NCBI RefSeq assembly: GCF_002102395.1
Contig: NZ_LQPZ01000006.1
Span: 84,990 to 148,989 of the forward strand
DNA from: Mycolicibacillus trivialis
GTDB taxonomy: Bacteria > Actinomycetota > Actinomycetes > Mycobacteriales > Mycobacteriaceae
DNA length: 64,000 bases
Direction of reading: 5' to 3'
Shown here: in pieces, positions 43,364-51,603 of the stretch
Layout of the letters: each line of letters opens with the position of its first letter
How positions within the stretch are numbered: position 1 is the first letter of the stretch
Translations under genes and position numbers: made by a program
Notes under the pieces: generated by a model
Database searches by the model: none
Seen by the model: only the letters and a program-made list of their open reading frames with translations
Told to the model about the DNA's origin: nothing

Positions 43364-44653
43364 ATGCTTCGCCGGTGCCTTTCTGCTGTGGCCGTGCTGG
43401 TGATCACGCTGGCCGGCTGCTCCACCACCGACTCCTGGGTCGAGCCGGTGGCCTCCCCGGGCTGGCCGGCGCCGCTGGCCGATGCCGCCAACTCCAGCTT
43501 CACCGCGACCGCGGGCGCCACCGCGCTGAGCCTGGACTGGACCCGTTCGGTCAAGGGCGCGCTGGGCGCCGGGGTCGCGTTGAGCGAGACCGGCTATCTG
43601 GCCGTCAACGCCCAGACCGAGGACGGCTGCTCGCTGATGGAGTGGGAGAACGACAACACCGGCAGGCAGCGCTGGTGCATCCGGCTGGTGCAGGGCGGCG
43701 GTTTCGCCGGGGCGCTGTTCGACGGCTTCGACAACCTCTACGTCGGCGAGCCCGGCCAGATCATGGCGTTCCCGATCACCCAGTGGATCCGGTGGCGCCA
43801 GCCGGTGATCGGGATGCCGACCACCCCGCGGCTGATGGATCCGGGCCGGCTGCTGGTCGTCACCCACCTGGGCCAGGTGCTGGTGTTCGACGCGCATCGC
43901 GGGACCGTGGTGGGCAGTTCGCTGGACCTGGTGGACGGCGTCGACCCCACCGACTCGCGGCGCGGTTTGGCCGACTGCGCCGCGGCGGGGCCGGACTGTC
44001 CGGTGGCGGCCGCGCCGGCGTATTCGGCGGCGAACGACACCGTGGTGCTGGGGCTGTGGGAGCCGGGGGCCGATGCCGCGGTGCTGGTGGGGTTGCGCTA
44101 CTCCCCCGACGGCAGTCCGTTGCTGAGCCGGGCGTGGACCAGCGACGCGGTCGGCGCCGGCGTGCTGTCCAGCCCGGTGTTCTCCGCCGACGGGCAGACC
44201 GTCTACGTCAACGGTCGCGATCAGCGATTGTGGGCGTTGCACAGTGCCGACGGGACACCGAAATGGTCGGTGCCGCTGGGTTTTCTGGCCCAGACGCCAC
44301 CGACGGTCACCCCGGACGGGACGATCGTCGCAGGCGGTGGGCCGCAGACCGAACTGGTCGCCTTCGCCGACCGCGGTGAGGAGGCGGAGCAGATGTGGCG
44401 CCGCGACGACGTCACGCCGCTGTCGACCTCGAGTGTGGCCGGCGGGCAGGCGGGTTACACGGTCGTCGACGGCACCTCGGTGGGCCCGTCCGGGCTGTCG
44501 CTGCTGGTGTTCGACCCGGCCGACGGCGCGACCCTGAACAGCTATCCGCTACCGGAGGCGGCCGGGTTCCCGTTGGGGGTGTCGGTGGGCACCGACGGTC
44601 GAGTCGTGACGGCCACCAGTCGCGGCCAGGTGTACAGCTTCGTGCCCGCCTGA
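43364..44653 (+). CDS. PQQ-like beta-propeller lipoprotein (Rv3035-like)
   Basis: This 429-residue lipoprotein has the signal MLRRCLSAVAVLVITLAGC with lipobox LAGC and Cys at residue 19. The mature protein has repeated blades (LDWTRSVKGALGAGVALSETGYLAVNAQ, GQTVYVNGRDQRLWALHSADGTPKWSVPLGF, DGTIVAGGGPQTELVAF) like PQQ-dependent dehydrogenase or BamB folds. No PQQ-binding enzyme residues are obvious, so a scaffold or sensor role is as likely as catalysis. It diverges from the acyltransferase gene. Confidence 0.85.
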   Translation: MLRRCLSAVAVLVITLAGCSTTDSWVEPVASPGWPAPLADAANSSFTATAGATALSLDWTRSVKGALGAGVALSETGYLAVNAQTEDGCSLMEWENDNTGRQRWCIRLVQGGGFAGALFDGFDNLYVGEPGQIMAFPITQWIRWRQPVIGMPTTPRLMDPGRLLVVTHLGQVLVFDAHRGTVVGSSLDLVDGVDPTDSRRGLADCAAAGPDCPVAAAPAYSAANDTVVLGLWEPGADAAVLVGLRYSPDGSPLLSRAWTSDAVGAGVLSSPVFSADGQTVYVNGRDQRLWALHSADGTPKWSVPLGFLAQTPPTVTPDGTIVAGGGPQTELVAFADRGEEAEQMWRRDDVTPLSTSSVAGGQAGYTVVDGTSVGPSGLSLLVFDPADGATLNSYPLPEAAGFPLGVSVGTDGRVVTATSRGQVYSFVPA

Positions 44654-44660
44654 GCGCGGG

Positions 44661-45359
44661 TCAGCCGAGGGCCAGCGGCGGGATCGCGTCGCGGGCCACC
44701 CGCGCGCTGGTCTCCCCCGCGGCCAGCGGCAGCAACTCGCCGGGGGCGAAGAAGAAGATCAGCTCGTCGTCGGTGATCGCGAAGTTCTGGTAATGCGCCG
44801 GGTCGGTGCCGGTGCCGGGCAGCATCGCCGCGCGCCAGCCCAGCTGCCCCTCCAGGTCCCGCTGCACCAGCGGGGCGATCGCCTCGAGGGGTTTGGCGCC
44901 GGGCGCGAAGAGCGTGTCGAAGGTGATCGGCTGCTGGCGTCCCCGGTCGTAGTTGAACGACTTGTACCAGGTCGACGGGTGCGGGCCGCCGAGGGTCTGG
45001 AACACCTTGAGCACCACGCTGCTGGTGCCGTGCGGTGGTTGCCCGGATTGGTAGCGCTCGGCGGTGGCGTCCATCTCGTAGGGGATGCCGCGGGTGGCCG
45101 GTCGCTGCGCGACGCTGAGGAATCCGTCGCGGTTCTGCACCAGGTAGTCGGTCAGGGTCTGCTGGTCAGGGTAGTCGGTGGGGAATTCCAGGTTGAGGGT
45201 GTAATCCGGGTCGTTGACGTGGATCTGGCAGAAGGCCGCGCCGTCGATGGTGCCGCCGAGGTCCGCGCAGCCCGGTTCGGCTACGGCGGTGGGGCTGCCG
45301 TAGAGGGCTGCCGCGGTGGCGGTGGCCAGCAGGGCGGCCACGGTGGGTCTGCGCGTCAT
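44661..45359 (-). CDS. Secreted TB22.2-like protein (DUF3298/RsiV-like domain, Rv3036c-like)
   Basis: This 232-residue protein has a signal peptide (MTRRPTVAALLATATAAALYGSPTAVA) and an RsiV/MPT64-type domain: NLEFPTDYPDQQTLTDYLVQNRDGFLSVAQ, TSSVVLKVFQTLGGPHPSTWYKSFNYD, PITFDTLFAPGAKPLEAIAPLVQRDLEGQLG and FAITDDELIFFFAPGELLP. M. tuberculosis TB22.2 is secreted, and esterase activity has been reported for it; no classical Ser-His-Asp triad is evident by eye here. It follows the two PPE genes on the same strand. Confidence 0.85.
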   Translation of the reverse strand: MTRRPTVAALLATATAAALYGSPTAVAEPGCADLGGTIDGAAFCQIHVNDPDYTLNLEFPTDYPDQQTLTDYLVQNRDGFLSVAQRPATRGIPYEMDATAERYQSGQPPHGTSSVVLKVFQTLGGPHPSTWYKSFNYDRGRQQPITFDTLFAPGAKPLEAIAPLVQRDLEGQLGWRAAMLPGTGTDPAHYQNFAITDDELIFFFAPGELLPLAAGETSARVARDAIPPLALG

Positions 45360-45426
45360 CGGTTCGCCTCGGGTGGGTTCGGGTCAACGGTGGTGAAGCC
45401 GTTGAGCTTACCGTTCCGCGCGGCCG

Positions 45427-46725
45427 TCAGGTGCCCGGCGAGGATTCCGGCGGCAGGAGTTTGGCGGTGTCCCCGCCGTTGAGGTGCACGGCGTGGATGC
45501 CGGGCTGGGTGGCCAACCGCGCCAGCAGGCTCTCCAGGTCGGCCTGGTCGGTGTGCCAGTGTTGCACCGATTCCGGCTGGGCGGACAACTCGGCGAGCAC
45601 CTTTTTGAGCTTCTCCGGGGTGTCTTTGGCGCTGCCGCCGATCCGGCCGACGCGGGCGACGGTGCCGCCGATGGCGCGCTGGGTCATCCCGCCGAGGACA
45701 CTGCCGACCGCACCCGCCCCGGCCACCTGGCCGAGCACTCCGGCCGGTACGGCCGTCACCGACGCGCCACCGTCCTGCAGGGCGCCGGCCGCCAGCCGGA
45801 TCTCGGGGGTGGACACCGCCCAGGTGGGCGGCACGGACAGCCCGCCGACCGCGGTGGTGCGGCCCATCCCGGCGGTGACCGCCGGCCGGTCGGCGGGCCG
45901 GGTCGCGCTGACCACGATCGGGGTCCGCGGGCCTGGGGCGACCGGCGGGTGGCTCTTCTGCACCGCGCGGGTGCCCAGACCGAGCCCCATCAGCACCGAG
46001 ATCGCCGCATCGTTGAACGGCAGGATGACCTTGGGGATCAGTTCCACATCGGCGGCGATCGTGGATAGCGACGACAGCGGGTCGGAGGCGCCTGCGGCAG
46101 CCGGGGCGGCCTGCGCCAGGTTCATCGCCTGAGGCAGCGCGGAGCGTGCGCCCGCGCTCACCGCCTGCTGGGCCATCGGTGCGGCGGCGGCCGTCGGGTT
46201 GCCGGCCGGGCGCGGCGGGGTGAACGGTGACAGCGCGGTGGTGGCGGCCGACGACGCGGCTGCGTATCCCGACATCGCTGCGGCGTCCTGCGCCCACATC
46301 GCGGCGTATTCGGTTTCGGTGGCCGCGATCGCCGCTGCGTTCTGCCCGATCACGTTGCTGGCCTCCAGCATCGCCAGCCGGGCCCGGTTGGCTGCGATCA
46401 GTGGTGGCGGCACGACCTGGGCGAAGGCGGCCTCGAATGCGGCGGCCGCCGCCTGCGCCTGAGCGGCGGTGTGTTCAGCTTGGGTCGCGGTGGTCTGCAG
46501 CCAGGCGATGACGGGCTGGGCGGCGGCGGCCATCGCCGCCGAGGAGGGGCCCTGCCAACCCTCGGCGGTGAGAGCGGAGACGGTGGCCTGGTAACCGGCT
46601 GCGGCGGTGTGCAGTTCGGTGCCGAGTTGTTGCCATGCCGTCGACGCGGCGACCATCGATTCCGGGCCCGGCCCGGCGTACATCAGCGCGGAGATGACCT
46701 CCGGCGGCATCAATCCGAAATCCAT
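45427..46725 (-). CDS. PPE-family protein, SVP subgroup (PPE copy 1)
   Basis: This 432-residue PPE protein has the helical domain at residues 1-175 with PPE at 7-9, a WQG turn at 57-59 and the WAQD segment near residue 145. The SVP motif GGLSVPPTW is at 294-302. The last 70 residues are unusual for the subgroup: a charged block ending in WHTDQADLESLLARLATQPGIHAVHL. PPE proteins are exported by type VII systems, usually with a PE partner; neither a PE nor an esx gene is adjacent. It lies 22 bases behind PPE copy 2. Confidence 0.93.
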   Translation of the reverse strand: MDFGLMPPEVISALMYAGPGPESMVAASTAWQQLGTELHTAAAGYQATVSALTAEGWQGPSSAAMAAAAQPVIAWLQTTATQAEHTAAQAQAAAAAFEAAFAQVVPPPLIAANRARLAMLEASNVIGQNAAAIAATETEYAAMWAQDAAAMSGYAAASSAATTALSPFTPPRPAGNPTAAAAPMAQQAVSAGARSALPQAMNLAQAAPAAAGASDPLSSLSTIAADVELIPKVILPFNDAAISVLMGLGLGTRAVQKSHPPVAPGPRTPIVVSATRPADRPAVTAGMGRTTAVGGLSVPPTWAVSTPEIRLAAGALQDGGASVTAVPAGVLGQVAGAGAVGSVLGGMTQRAIGGTVARVGRIGGSAKDTPEKLKKVLAELSAQPESVQHWHTDQADLESLLARLATQPGIHAVHLNGGDTAKLLPPESSPGT

Positions 46726-46747
46726 TGCGGTGTCCCAGTTTCAGTGG

Positions 46748-47923
46748 TCACTCGTCGGCGGGCAGGACGATGATGGTGGCGGTGGCCGTGCCGTTGGTGC
46801 CGTCGCCGACGGTGACGGTGCGGGCGGTGGCGCCGCCGATGTTGGCGGTGGCGCGCCCGGCCAGGGCCGACAGCCCCATCGGGCTCAGCATGTTCGCGCC
46901 GCCGAGTTCGGCGGCCTCGGTCTCGGCGGCGGCCGGGGCGGCCTGCAGTACCGAGGCGACCTGTTTGACCGCGGGCGCGGTGGTCGCCCAGTTCTGCGGC
47001 ACCGAGAGTTTGCCGACCGTCCCCGCGTTGCCCATCCCCGCCGAGAGGACCGGTCGGGCAGCGGCGGTGGGGGCGGCCGGGGTTTCGGCGACGAACATGG
47101 CCGTCGGCGGCTGGTTGCGGGCGAGCGCCTCGGCGAGGTTCTGGCCGTTGAGCGGCAGCAGGAAGCTCTGGATGCCGAGCAAAAACGGGACTCCGGCGAC
47201 CGGGAACATCGACAGCGGTGAGAGCGGTCCGGTGATGAAGCTGTTCAGCGAGTCCAGCGGTGAGGCCGCGGCGGGGCCGGCGGCCAGCGGCTGCATGGCG
47301 CTCGCGGTGTGTGGCAGCGCAGTCATCGCCTGGCTCAGCGCGGCGCGGGCCGTGCCGGTGGCGGCCTGGGCGCCGGCCTGCGGCAGCGCCGAGCCGGGAT
47401 CGCTGGTCGTCGGGGCGGGCGCGAACGGTTCCAGCTGACTGGCGGCGCCCGCGGTCGCGGAGTAGCCGTACATGGCGGCGACGTCCTGGGCCCACATCTC
47501 GGCGTAGTGCGCTTCGGTGGCCGCGATCGCGGCGGTGTTCTGGCCGAGGATGTTGGTGGCGACCAGCGCCGCCAGCAGGGCGCGGTTGGCGGCGATCACC
47601 GGCGGCGGCACCGTGGCGGCGAAGGCGGTCTCGTAGGCGCCTGCCGCCACCTTTGCCTGGGCGGCGGTCTGTTCGGCCTGGGTGGCGGTGCCGTTGAGCC
47701 ACGCCACCTGGGGTGCGGCGGCGGCGGCCATCGCCAGTGCGGAGGGGCCCAGCCACGACGTGGCGGTGAGCTCCTGGATCACCGAGTGGTACGCGGTGGC
47801 CGCCGACCGTAGCTCGGCGGCGAGCCCGTCCCAGGCCGCCGAGGCGGCCAACATCGGACCCGAGCCCGGGCCGGTGTACATCCGCAGGGAGTTGATCTCC
47901 GGCGGCAGCAGTGCGAATTCCAT
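46748..47923 (-). CDS. PPE-family protein, SVP subgroup (PPE copy 2)
   Basis: This 391-residue PPE protein has PPE at residues 7-9, WLG at 57-59, WAQD near 144, and the SVP motif GKLSVPQNW at 304-312. The start [10 protein letters not shown] fixes the ATG at 47923 over the longer frame. It is clearly paralogous to copy 1 over the first 175 residues, while the C-terminal parts differ more. It ends [13 protein letters not shown]. Which ESX system exports it cannot be told. Confidence 0.93.
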   Translation of the reverse strand: MEFALLPPEINSLRMYTGPGSGPMLAASAAWDGLAAELRSAATAYHSVIQELTATSWLGPSALAMAAAAAPQVAWLNGTATQAEQTAAQAKVAAGAYETAFAATVPPPVIAANRALLAALVATNILGQNTAAIAATEAHYAEMWAQDVAAMYGYSATAGAASQLEPFAPAPTTSDPGSALPQAGAQAATGTARAALSQAMTALPHTASAMQPLAAGPAAASPLDSLNSFITGPLSPLSMFPVAGVPFLLGIQSFLLPLNGQNLAEALARNQPPTAMFVAETPAAPTAAARPVLSAGMGNAGTVGKLSVPQNWATTAPAVKQVASVLQAAPAAAETEAAELGGANMLSPMGLSALAGRATANIGGATARTVTVGDGTNGTATATIIVLPADE

Positions 47924-48013
47924 GTCATTGTCACCTCGGGTGGCGGTTCGGACGGCAGTGCAGACCACTGCCGCGGCGAGATGCGTGCCGCCGGTCCGGC
48001 GGCGTGCGGCGGG

Positions 48014-48151
48014 TTAGGCGCCGCGGTATCGCCACTGTCGGTGCCGTCGGCGCAGCCGCTGCCAGGGCGCGGCGGGCCCGCTGGTGATCGGGTGATCCGA
48101 GGATTCGGCGCACACGCGGGCATCACCGACCCGGTCGTCGTTCGTCGTCAT
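48014..48151 (-). CDS. Small basic protein of unknown function (45 residues)
   Basis: This short frame starts with ATG six bases after a strong AGGAGG site, stronger than most in the window, which argues for translation. The product begins MTTNDDRVGDARV and ends in a strongly basic tail (RLRRRHRQWRYRGA). It has one Cys and no membrane segment. It stands 90 bases before PPE copy 2 and 79 bases after the methyltransferase gene, all on one strand. No family is recognised. Confidence 0.5.
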   Translation of the reverse strand: MTTNDDRVGDARVCAESSDHPITSGPAAPWQRLRRRHRQWRYRGA

Positions 48152-48230
48152 GGGCGCCTCCTGCGGGTCAGAATGGCAGGCGTTACTGCCCCGCCGCTGT
48201 ATGCCACCCGGACGTTTCCTGTGAGCGGGG

Positions 48231-49424
48231 TCAGCGTGAGGGGCGGCAGACGAACGCGGTGGCCCGGGCGGCGCCACCGTCGCCCAGGCGGGTGAGCACC
48301 ACCGACAGCGGGTGCGCACCGCGCGGGCGCAGCCGACGGCGCAGCGCGTCGGGGTCGACGTCGAGCCCGCGGACCAGGATCTCCAGCGCACCGCAGTCGT
48401 GGCGGGCCAGCGCCTGGCGCAGCCGCTTCTCGCTGTAGGCGAGCTGCTCGAGCACCTCGAAGCCGCGCACGCCGTCGGGCAGGCGGTCCCCGGAGAGGTA
48501 GGCGATGGCCGGGTCGAGTTGCCACAGCCCGTGCCGAGCGGCGTAGTGGCGCACCAACCCGGCGCGCACGACCGCGCCGTCGGGGTCGACGATCCAGCGC
48601 CCGGCCGCGCCGACGGCGCAGTCGTCGGGCCCGGTGTCGGTGATCTCCTCGCCGCGGTCGAGCAGCACCGCGCGGCGGCGCACCCCGCTGTCGGTCAGTC
48701 CGGTCGACCACAGGCAGGCCTCACGCACCGTTCCGGCCAGCGAAGTGACGGCGATCTCGCCGTCGAAGCCGAGGTCGGCGACCGCGGCGAAGTCGATGCC
48801 CGGAGCGCACTTGACCACCAGGTCGCGGCCGCGGTGGGCGGCCAGCAGGGCATCGAGGGCCGGCCGATAGGCGCGCGGGTCGAACCGGCGCCGCCCGCCG
48901 GCGCGGCGGTCGGGGTCGGCGAGCACCACCGTGTCGCGGCTGATCGGCCGGCAGGCGTCGGCGCGGCACACCAGCACGTCCCCGGGCAGGTTGTGGCGGG
49001 CCATCGCCAGGCGCACCGGGTCGATGTCGCTGCCCAGCAGGGCCGTGGCGTGGCCGTGCAGGGCGGCGAGTTCGGTGCCGATGGAGCAGGTCACGTCGTG
49101 GACCGGGCGGCCGGCGAGCCGGTGCGCGCGGTGGCGGGCGACCGCGGCGGCGCTGGCCTGCTGCAGGGCGGGCTCGGTGAACAGCCACTGCCCCACCCCG
49201 GGCAGACCGGCGAGTTTGGTGTCTGCGCGCCGGCGGGCCAGGACGGTGGTGACCAGCGCCGGGGTGTGCTCGCGGAAGCGGGCACGGGCGGCGGCCACGT
49301 CGGCGAGCCGGGTGGCGTCGGTCAGCGGGTAGTCGGCAACCTCGGCCAGGGCGGCCGCACCGGCTTCGGAACGCAGGTAGGCGACGTCGGCGACGTCGAA
49401 ACCCTCGGTGGGCCCGCCGGTCAG
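48231..49424 (-). CDS. Class I methyltransferase with THUMP-like C-terminal domain (Rv3037c-like), apparent CTG start
   Basis: This protein (397 residues from the CTG) has a SAM motif after the N-terminal helices (VHDVTCSIGTELAALHG, LLGSDIDPVRLAMARHNLPG) and a C-terminal THUMP-like region (CGALEILVRGLDVDPDALRRRLRPRG). The usual starts would be GTG at 49298. However, the 42 codons before it (YLRSEAGAAALAEVADYPLTDATRLADVAAARARFREH) look like the family's own N-terminus. The only start-like codon in that stretch that precedes this sequence is CTG at 49424, which overlaps the preceding stop codon as CTGA; an in-frame TAA lies three codons further up. Substrate unknown. Confidence 0.8.
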   Translation of the reverse strand: MTGGPTEGFDVADVAYLRSEAGAAALAEVADYPLTDATRLADVAAARARFREHTPALVTTVLARRRADTKLAGLPGVGQWLFTEPALQQASAAAVARHRAHRLAGRPVHDVTCSIGTELAALHGHATALLGSDIDPVRLAMARHNLPGDVLVCRADACRPISRDTVVLADPDRRAGGRRRFDPRAYRPALDALLAAHRGRDLVVKCAPGIDFAAVADLGFDGEIAVTSLAGTVREACLWSTGLTDSGVRRRAVLLDRGEEITDTGPDDCAVGAAGRWIVDPDGAVVRAGLVRHYAARHGLWQLDPAIAYLSGDRLPDGVRGFEVLEQLAYSEKRLRQALARHDCGALEILVRGLDVDPDALRRRLRPRGAHPLSVVLTRLGDGGAARATAFVCRPSR

Positions 49425-50389
49425 GACGGTTTAACCCCGGTGACCATGACGTTGTAGAACCAGCCCTTGGGCACCACCCGGCGCCACAGGTTGGCGTCGA
49501 CCCAGCTCAGGCTGGTCCAGCTGGTGAACGCGAAGCGCGCCCAGCCCCAGCCGAGCCGGCCGGGCGGGACGGCGGCCTCGAAGGTGCGCACCGGCCAGCC
49601 GAGCATGGCGGCGGTGAACTCCTCGCTGGTGGTCTCGATGTCGACCGCGCCCGCGGAGGTCGCCATGCGTTCCAGGTCGGCGGGGTCGAAGGTGTGCAGG
49701 TCGACGACGGCTTCCAGCGCTGCGGCGCGGGAGGACTCGTCGAGTTCGGTCTGCGGGCGCCGCCAGCCGTCCAGCCCGGGCAGCCGGGTGAGGTTGGTGG
49801 TCAGCCGCCAGGTCAGGGTGGACAGGCCGCGGGCGTAGGTGTTGCCGACGGTGGTGGGCTCGCCGGCGAACACGAACCGGCCGCCGGGTTTGAGGACGCG
49901 CAGCACCTCGCGCAGCGACAGTTCCACGTCGGGGATGTGGTGGAGCACGGCGTGGCCGACGACCAGGTCGAAGGTGTCGTCGTCATAGGGGATGCCCTCG
50001 GCGTCGGCGACGCGGCCGTCGACGTCGAGACCCAGGGATTCGCCGTTGCGGGTGGCGACCTTGACCATGCCCGGGGACAGGTCGGTGACGCTGCCGCGGC
50101 GGGCCACCCCGGATTGCATCAGGTTGAGCAGGAAGAACCCGGTGCCGCAGCCCAGTTCCAGGGCGCGGTCGTAGGGCAGGTTGCGGCGCTCGTCGGCGGG
50201 CACAATGGCGTCGAAGCGGCCGCGGGCGTAGTCCACGCAGCGCTGGTCGTAGGAGATCGACCATTTGTCGTCGTAGCTCTCGGCTTCCCAGTCGTGGTAG
50301 AGGATCTGGGCGAGCTTGCTGTCGTGCCGGGCGGCTTCCACCTCTTCGGCGGTGGCGTGCGGGTTGGGCGCCGGGTCGATACTGGTCAT
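49421..50389 (-). CDS. SAM-dependent methyltransferase (Rv3038c-like)
   Basis: This 322-residue protein has motif I LELGCGTGFFLLNLMQSG, motif II VADAEGIPYDDDTFDLVVGHAVLHHIPDVELSLREVLRVLKPGGRFVFAGEP and a helical cap near the C-terminus. It is typical of UbiE/COQ5-like small-molecule methyltransferases. It is coupled with the next methyltransferase gene, and its substrate is unknown. ATG at 50389 is chosen; the eight codons before it have no family character. Confidence 0.88.
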   Translation of the reverse strand: MTSIDPAPNPHATAEEVEAARHDSKLAQILYHDWEAESYDDKWSISYDQRCVDYARGRFDAIVPADERRNLPYDRALELGCGTGFFLLNLMQSGVARRGSVTDLSPGMVKVATRNGESLGLDVDGRVADAEGIPYDDDTFDLVVGHAVLHHIPDVELSLREVLRVLKPGGRFVFAGEPTTVGNTYARGLSTLTWRLTTNLTRLPGLDGWRRPQTELDESSRAAALEAVVDLHTFDPADLERMATSAGAVDIETTSEEFTAAMLGWPVRTFEAAVPPGRLGWGWARFAFTSWTSLSWVDANLWRRVVPKGWFYNVMVTGVKPS

Positions 50390-50439
50390 GAGGGCAGCGT
50401 AACGGCCGGTCACGGCCCGGGGAAAACCGCCGTCGGCAC

Positions 50440-51471
50440 CTAGAACGCGGTGGCGATCGCGGCGATCAGGGCACCGAGGTCACCGGGCAGCAGCGCCGCC
50501 AGATCCCCGCCCAGTCCGGGCAGCGCGCCGGCGACGTCGTCGAGGATCGCCAGCGGGAATCCGAGGGTGGTGTGCAGGGTGTCGGCCAGGCCGGTGTGCG
50601 CGGTGGCCAGGATGTCGGTGAGGTCGCCGCCGGGCAGTACCTGCCAGAGGTCCCAGAGTGCGGCCTGCGGGGCGATGAGCAGGTCGCGGGTGTCGACGAA
50701 CAGGCTCTGCCACAGGTTGAGGTCGGCGGCGACGTCCACGCCGTCCCAGTTGACCAGGGTCCAGCCGTCGACCGGGTTGCCGGTGAGTTCGACGATGCCG
50801 GTGTTGGACAGCTGGTGGGTGAGCAGCAGTGTCGGGTCGGGGTTGGTGACGTTCATCTGGGTCCAGAACATGATCGCCGCGCTGTGCGAGAAGGCGACCT
50901 GGTGGCCGCCTCCTTCGGCGATGGTCTCGATGGCCTCGCCGAACCGGTCGCTGAAGACGAAGCCGTTGACGTCCGGTGAGCCGAGCATCGGCACCAGCGG
51001 GAAGCCGAGCGCCCAGGCGACTGGCGGCAGGATGTAGAACGGGGCGAACGGGATCGCCGGGAGGTCGTTGACCAGGCCGGCGTGGATTTCGTTGAGGCCG
51101 GGGAGGATCTCCAAGACGGCTCCGGTGCCCAGCGCGTCGACCAGGGGTGCCGCGGTGTCCTGCGTCCGGACCAACTCGGAGGCGAACACCGTGTTCAGCC
51201 CGGGGATGTCCTTGAGGATTTCGGCGATCGTGACGGCTTGCTCGCGGCCGAGATCGGTGAGATCCGCGCCGGGTGCTGCGGTGCCGAGGATGCCGGCCAC
51301 GTTGTCGGCCGATTCGCCGTGCCGGATCAGATCCAGCACCACGGTGTCGGCCAACAGCTGAATCAACGGGGCTGAGGACGGGTGCGGCTGCGGCGTCGCG
51401 ACCGGGGCGGCGACGATCAACCCCGCCAGCACAACGGCGGCGGCGCACCGGATTCGACCGCGGCTCCACAT
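50440..51471 (-). CDS. Secreted histidine phosphatase-superfamily protein (copy 1)
   Basis: This 343-residue protein has a signal peptide (MWSRGRIRCAAAVVLAGLIVAAPVATPQP). The catalytic RHGES motif is in LDLIRHGESADN near residue 50, and the second catalytic His is in AFSHSAAIMFWTQMNV. After the phosphatase domain there is a hydrophobic extension of about 110 residues (LPGGDLTDILATAHTGLADTLHTTLGFPLAILDDVAGALPGLGGDLAALL) that ordinary histidine phosphatases lack. It is paralogous to the next gene. The substrate is unknown. Confidence 0.85.
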   Translation of the reverse strand: MWSRGRIRCAAAVVLAGLIVAAPVATPQPHPSSAPLIQLLADTVVLDLIRHGESADNVAGILGTAAPGADLTDLGREQAVTIAEILKDIPGLNTVFASELVRTQDTAAPLVDALGTGAVLEILPGLNEIHAGLVNDLPAIPFAPFYILPPVAWALGFPLVPMLGSPDVNGFVFSDRFGEAIETIAEGGGHQVAFSHSAAIMFWTQMNVTNPDPTLLLTHQLSNTGIVELTGNPVDGWTLVNWDGVDVAADLNLWQSLFVDTRDLLIAPQAALWDLWQVLPGGDLTDILATAHTGLADTLHTTLGFPLAILDDVAGALPGLGGDLAALLPGDLGALIAAIATAF

Positions 51472-51603
51472 CGTGCCGGGAACATTAGCTGAGAAATACG
51501 TTAAGAGCCGGTGATTCGGCGTTGAGATTTGCCACGGGGTGGCGCAACGGCCGGGTCGTTTTGCGGTGGGGGGATCCCGCGAGCCGACCCGGCCGTTGCC
51601 CGA

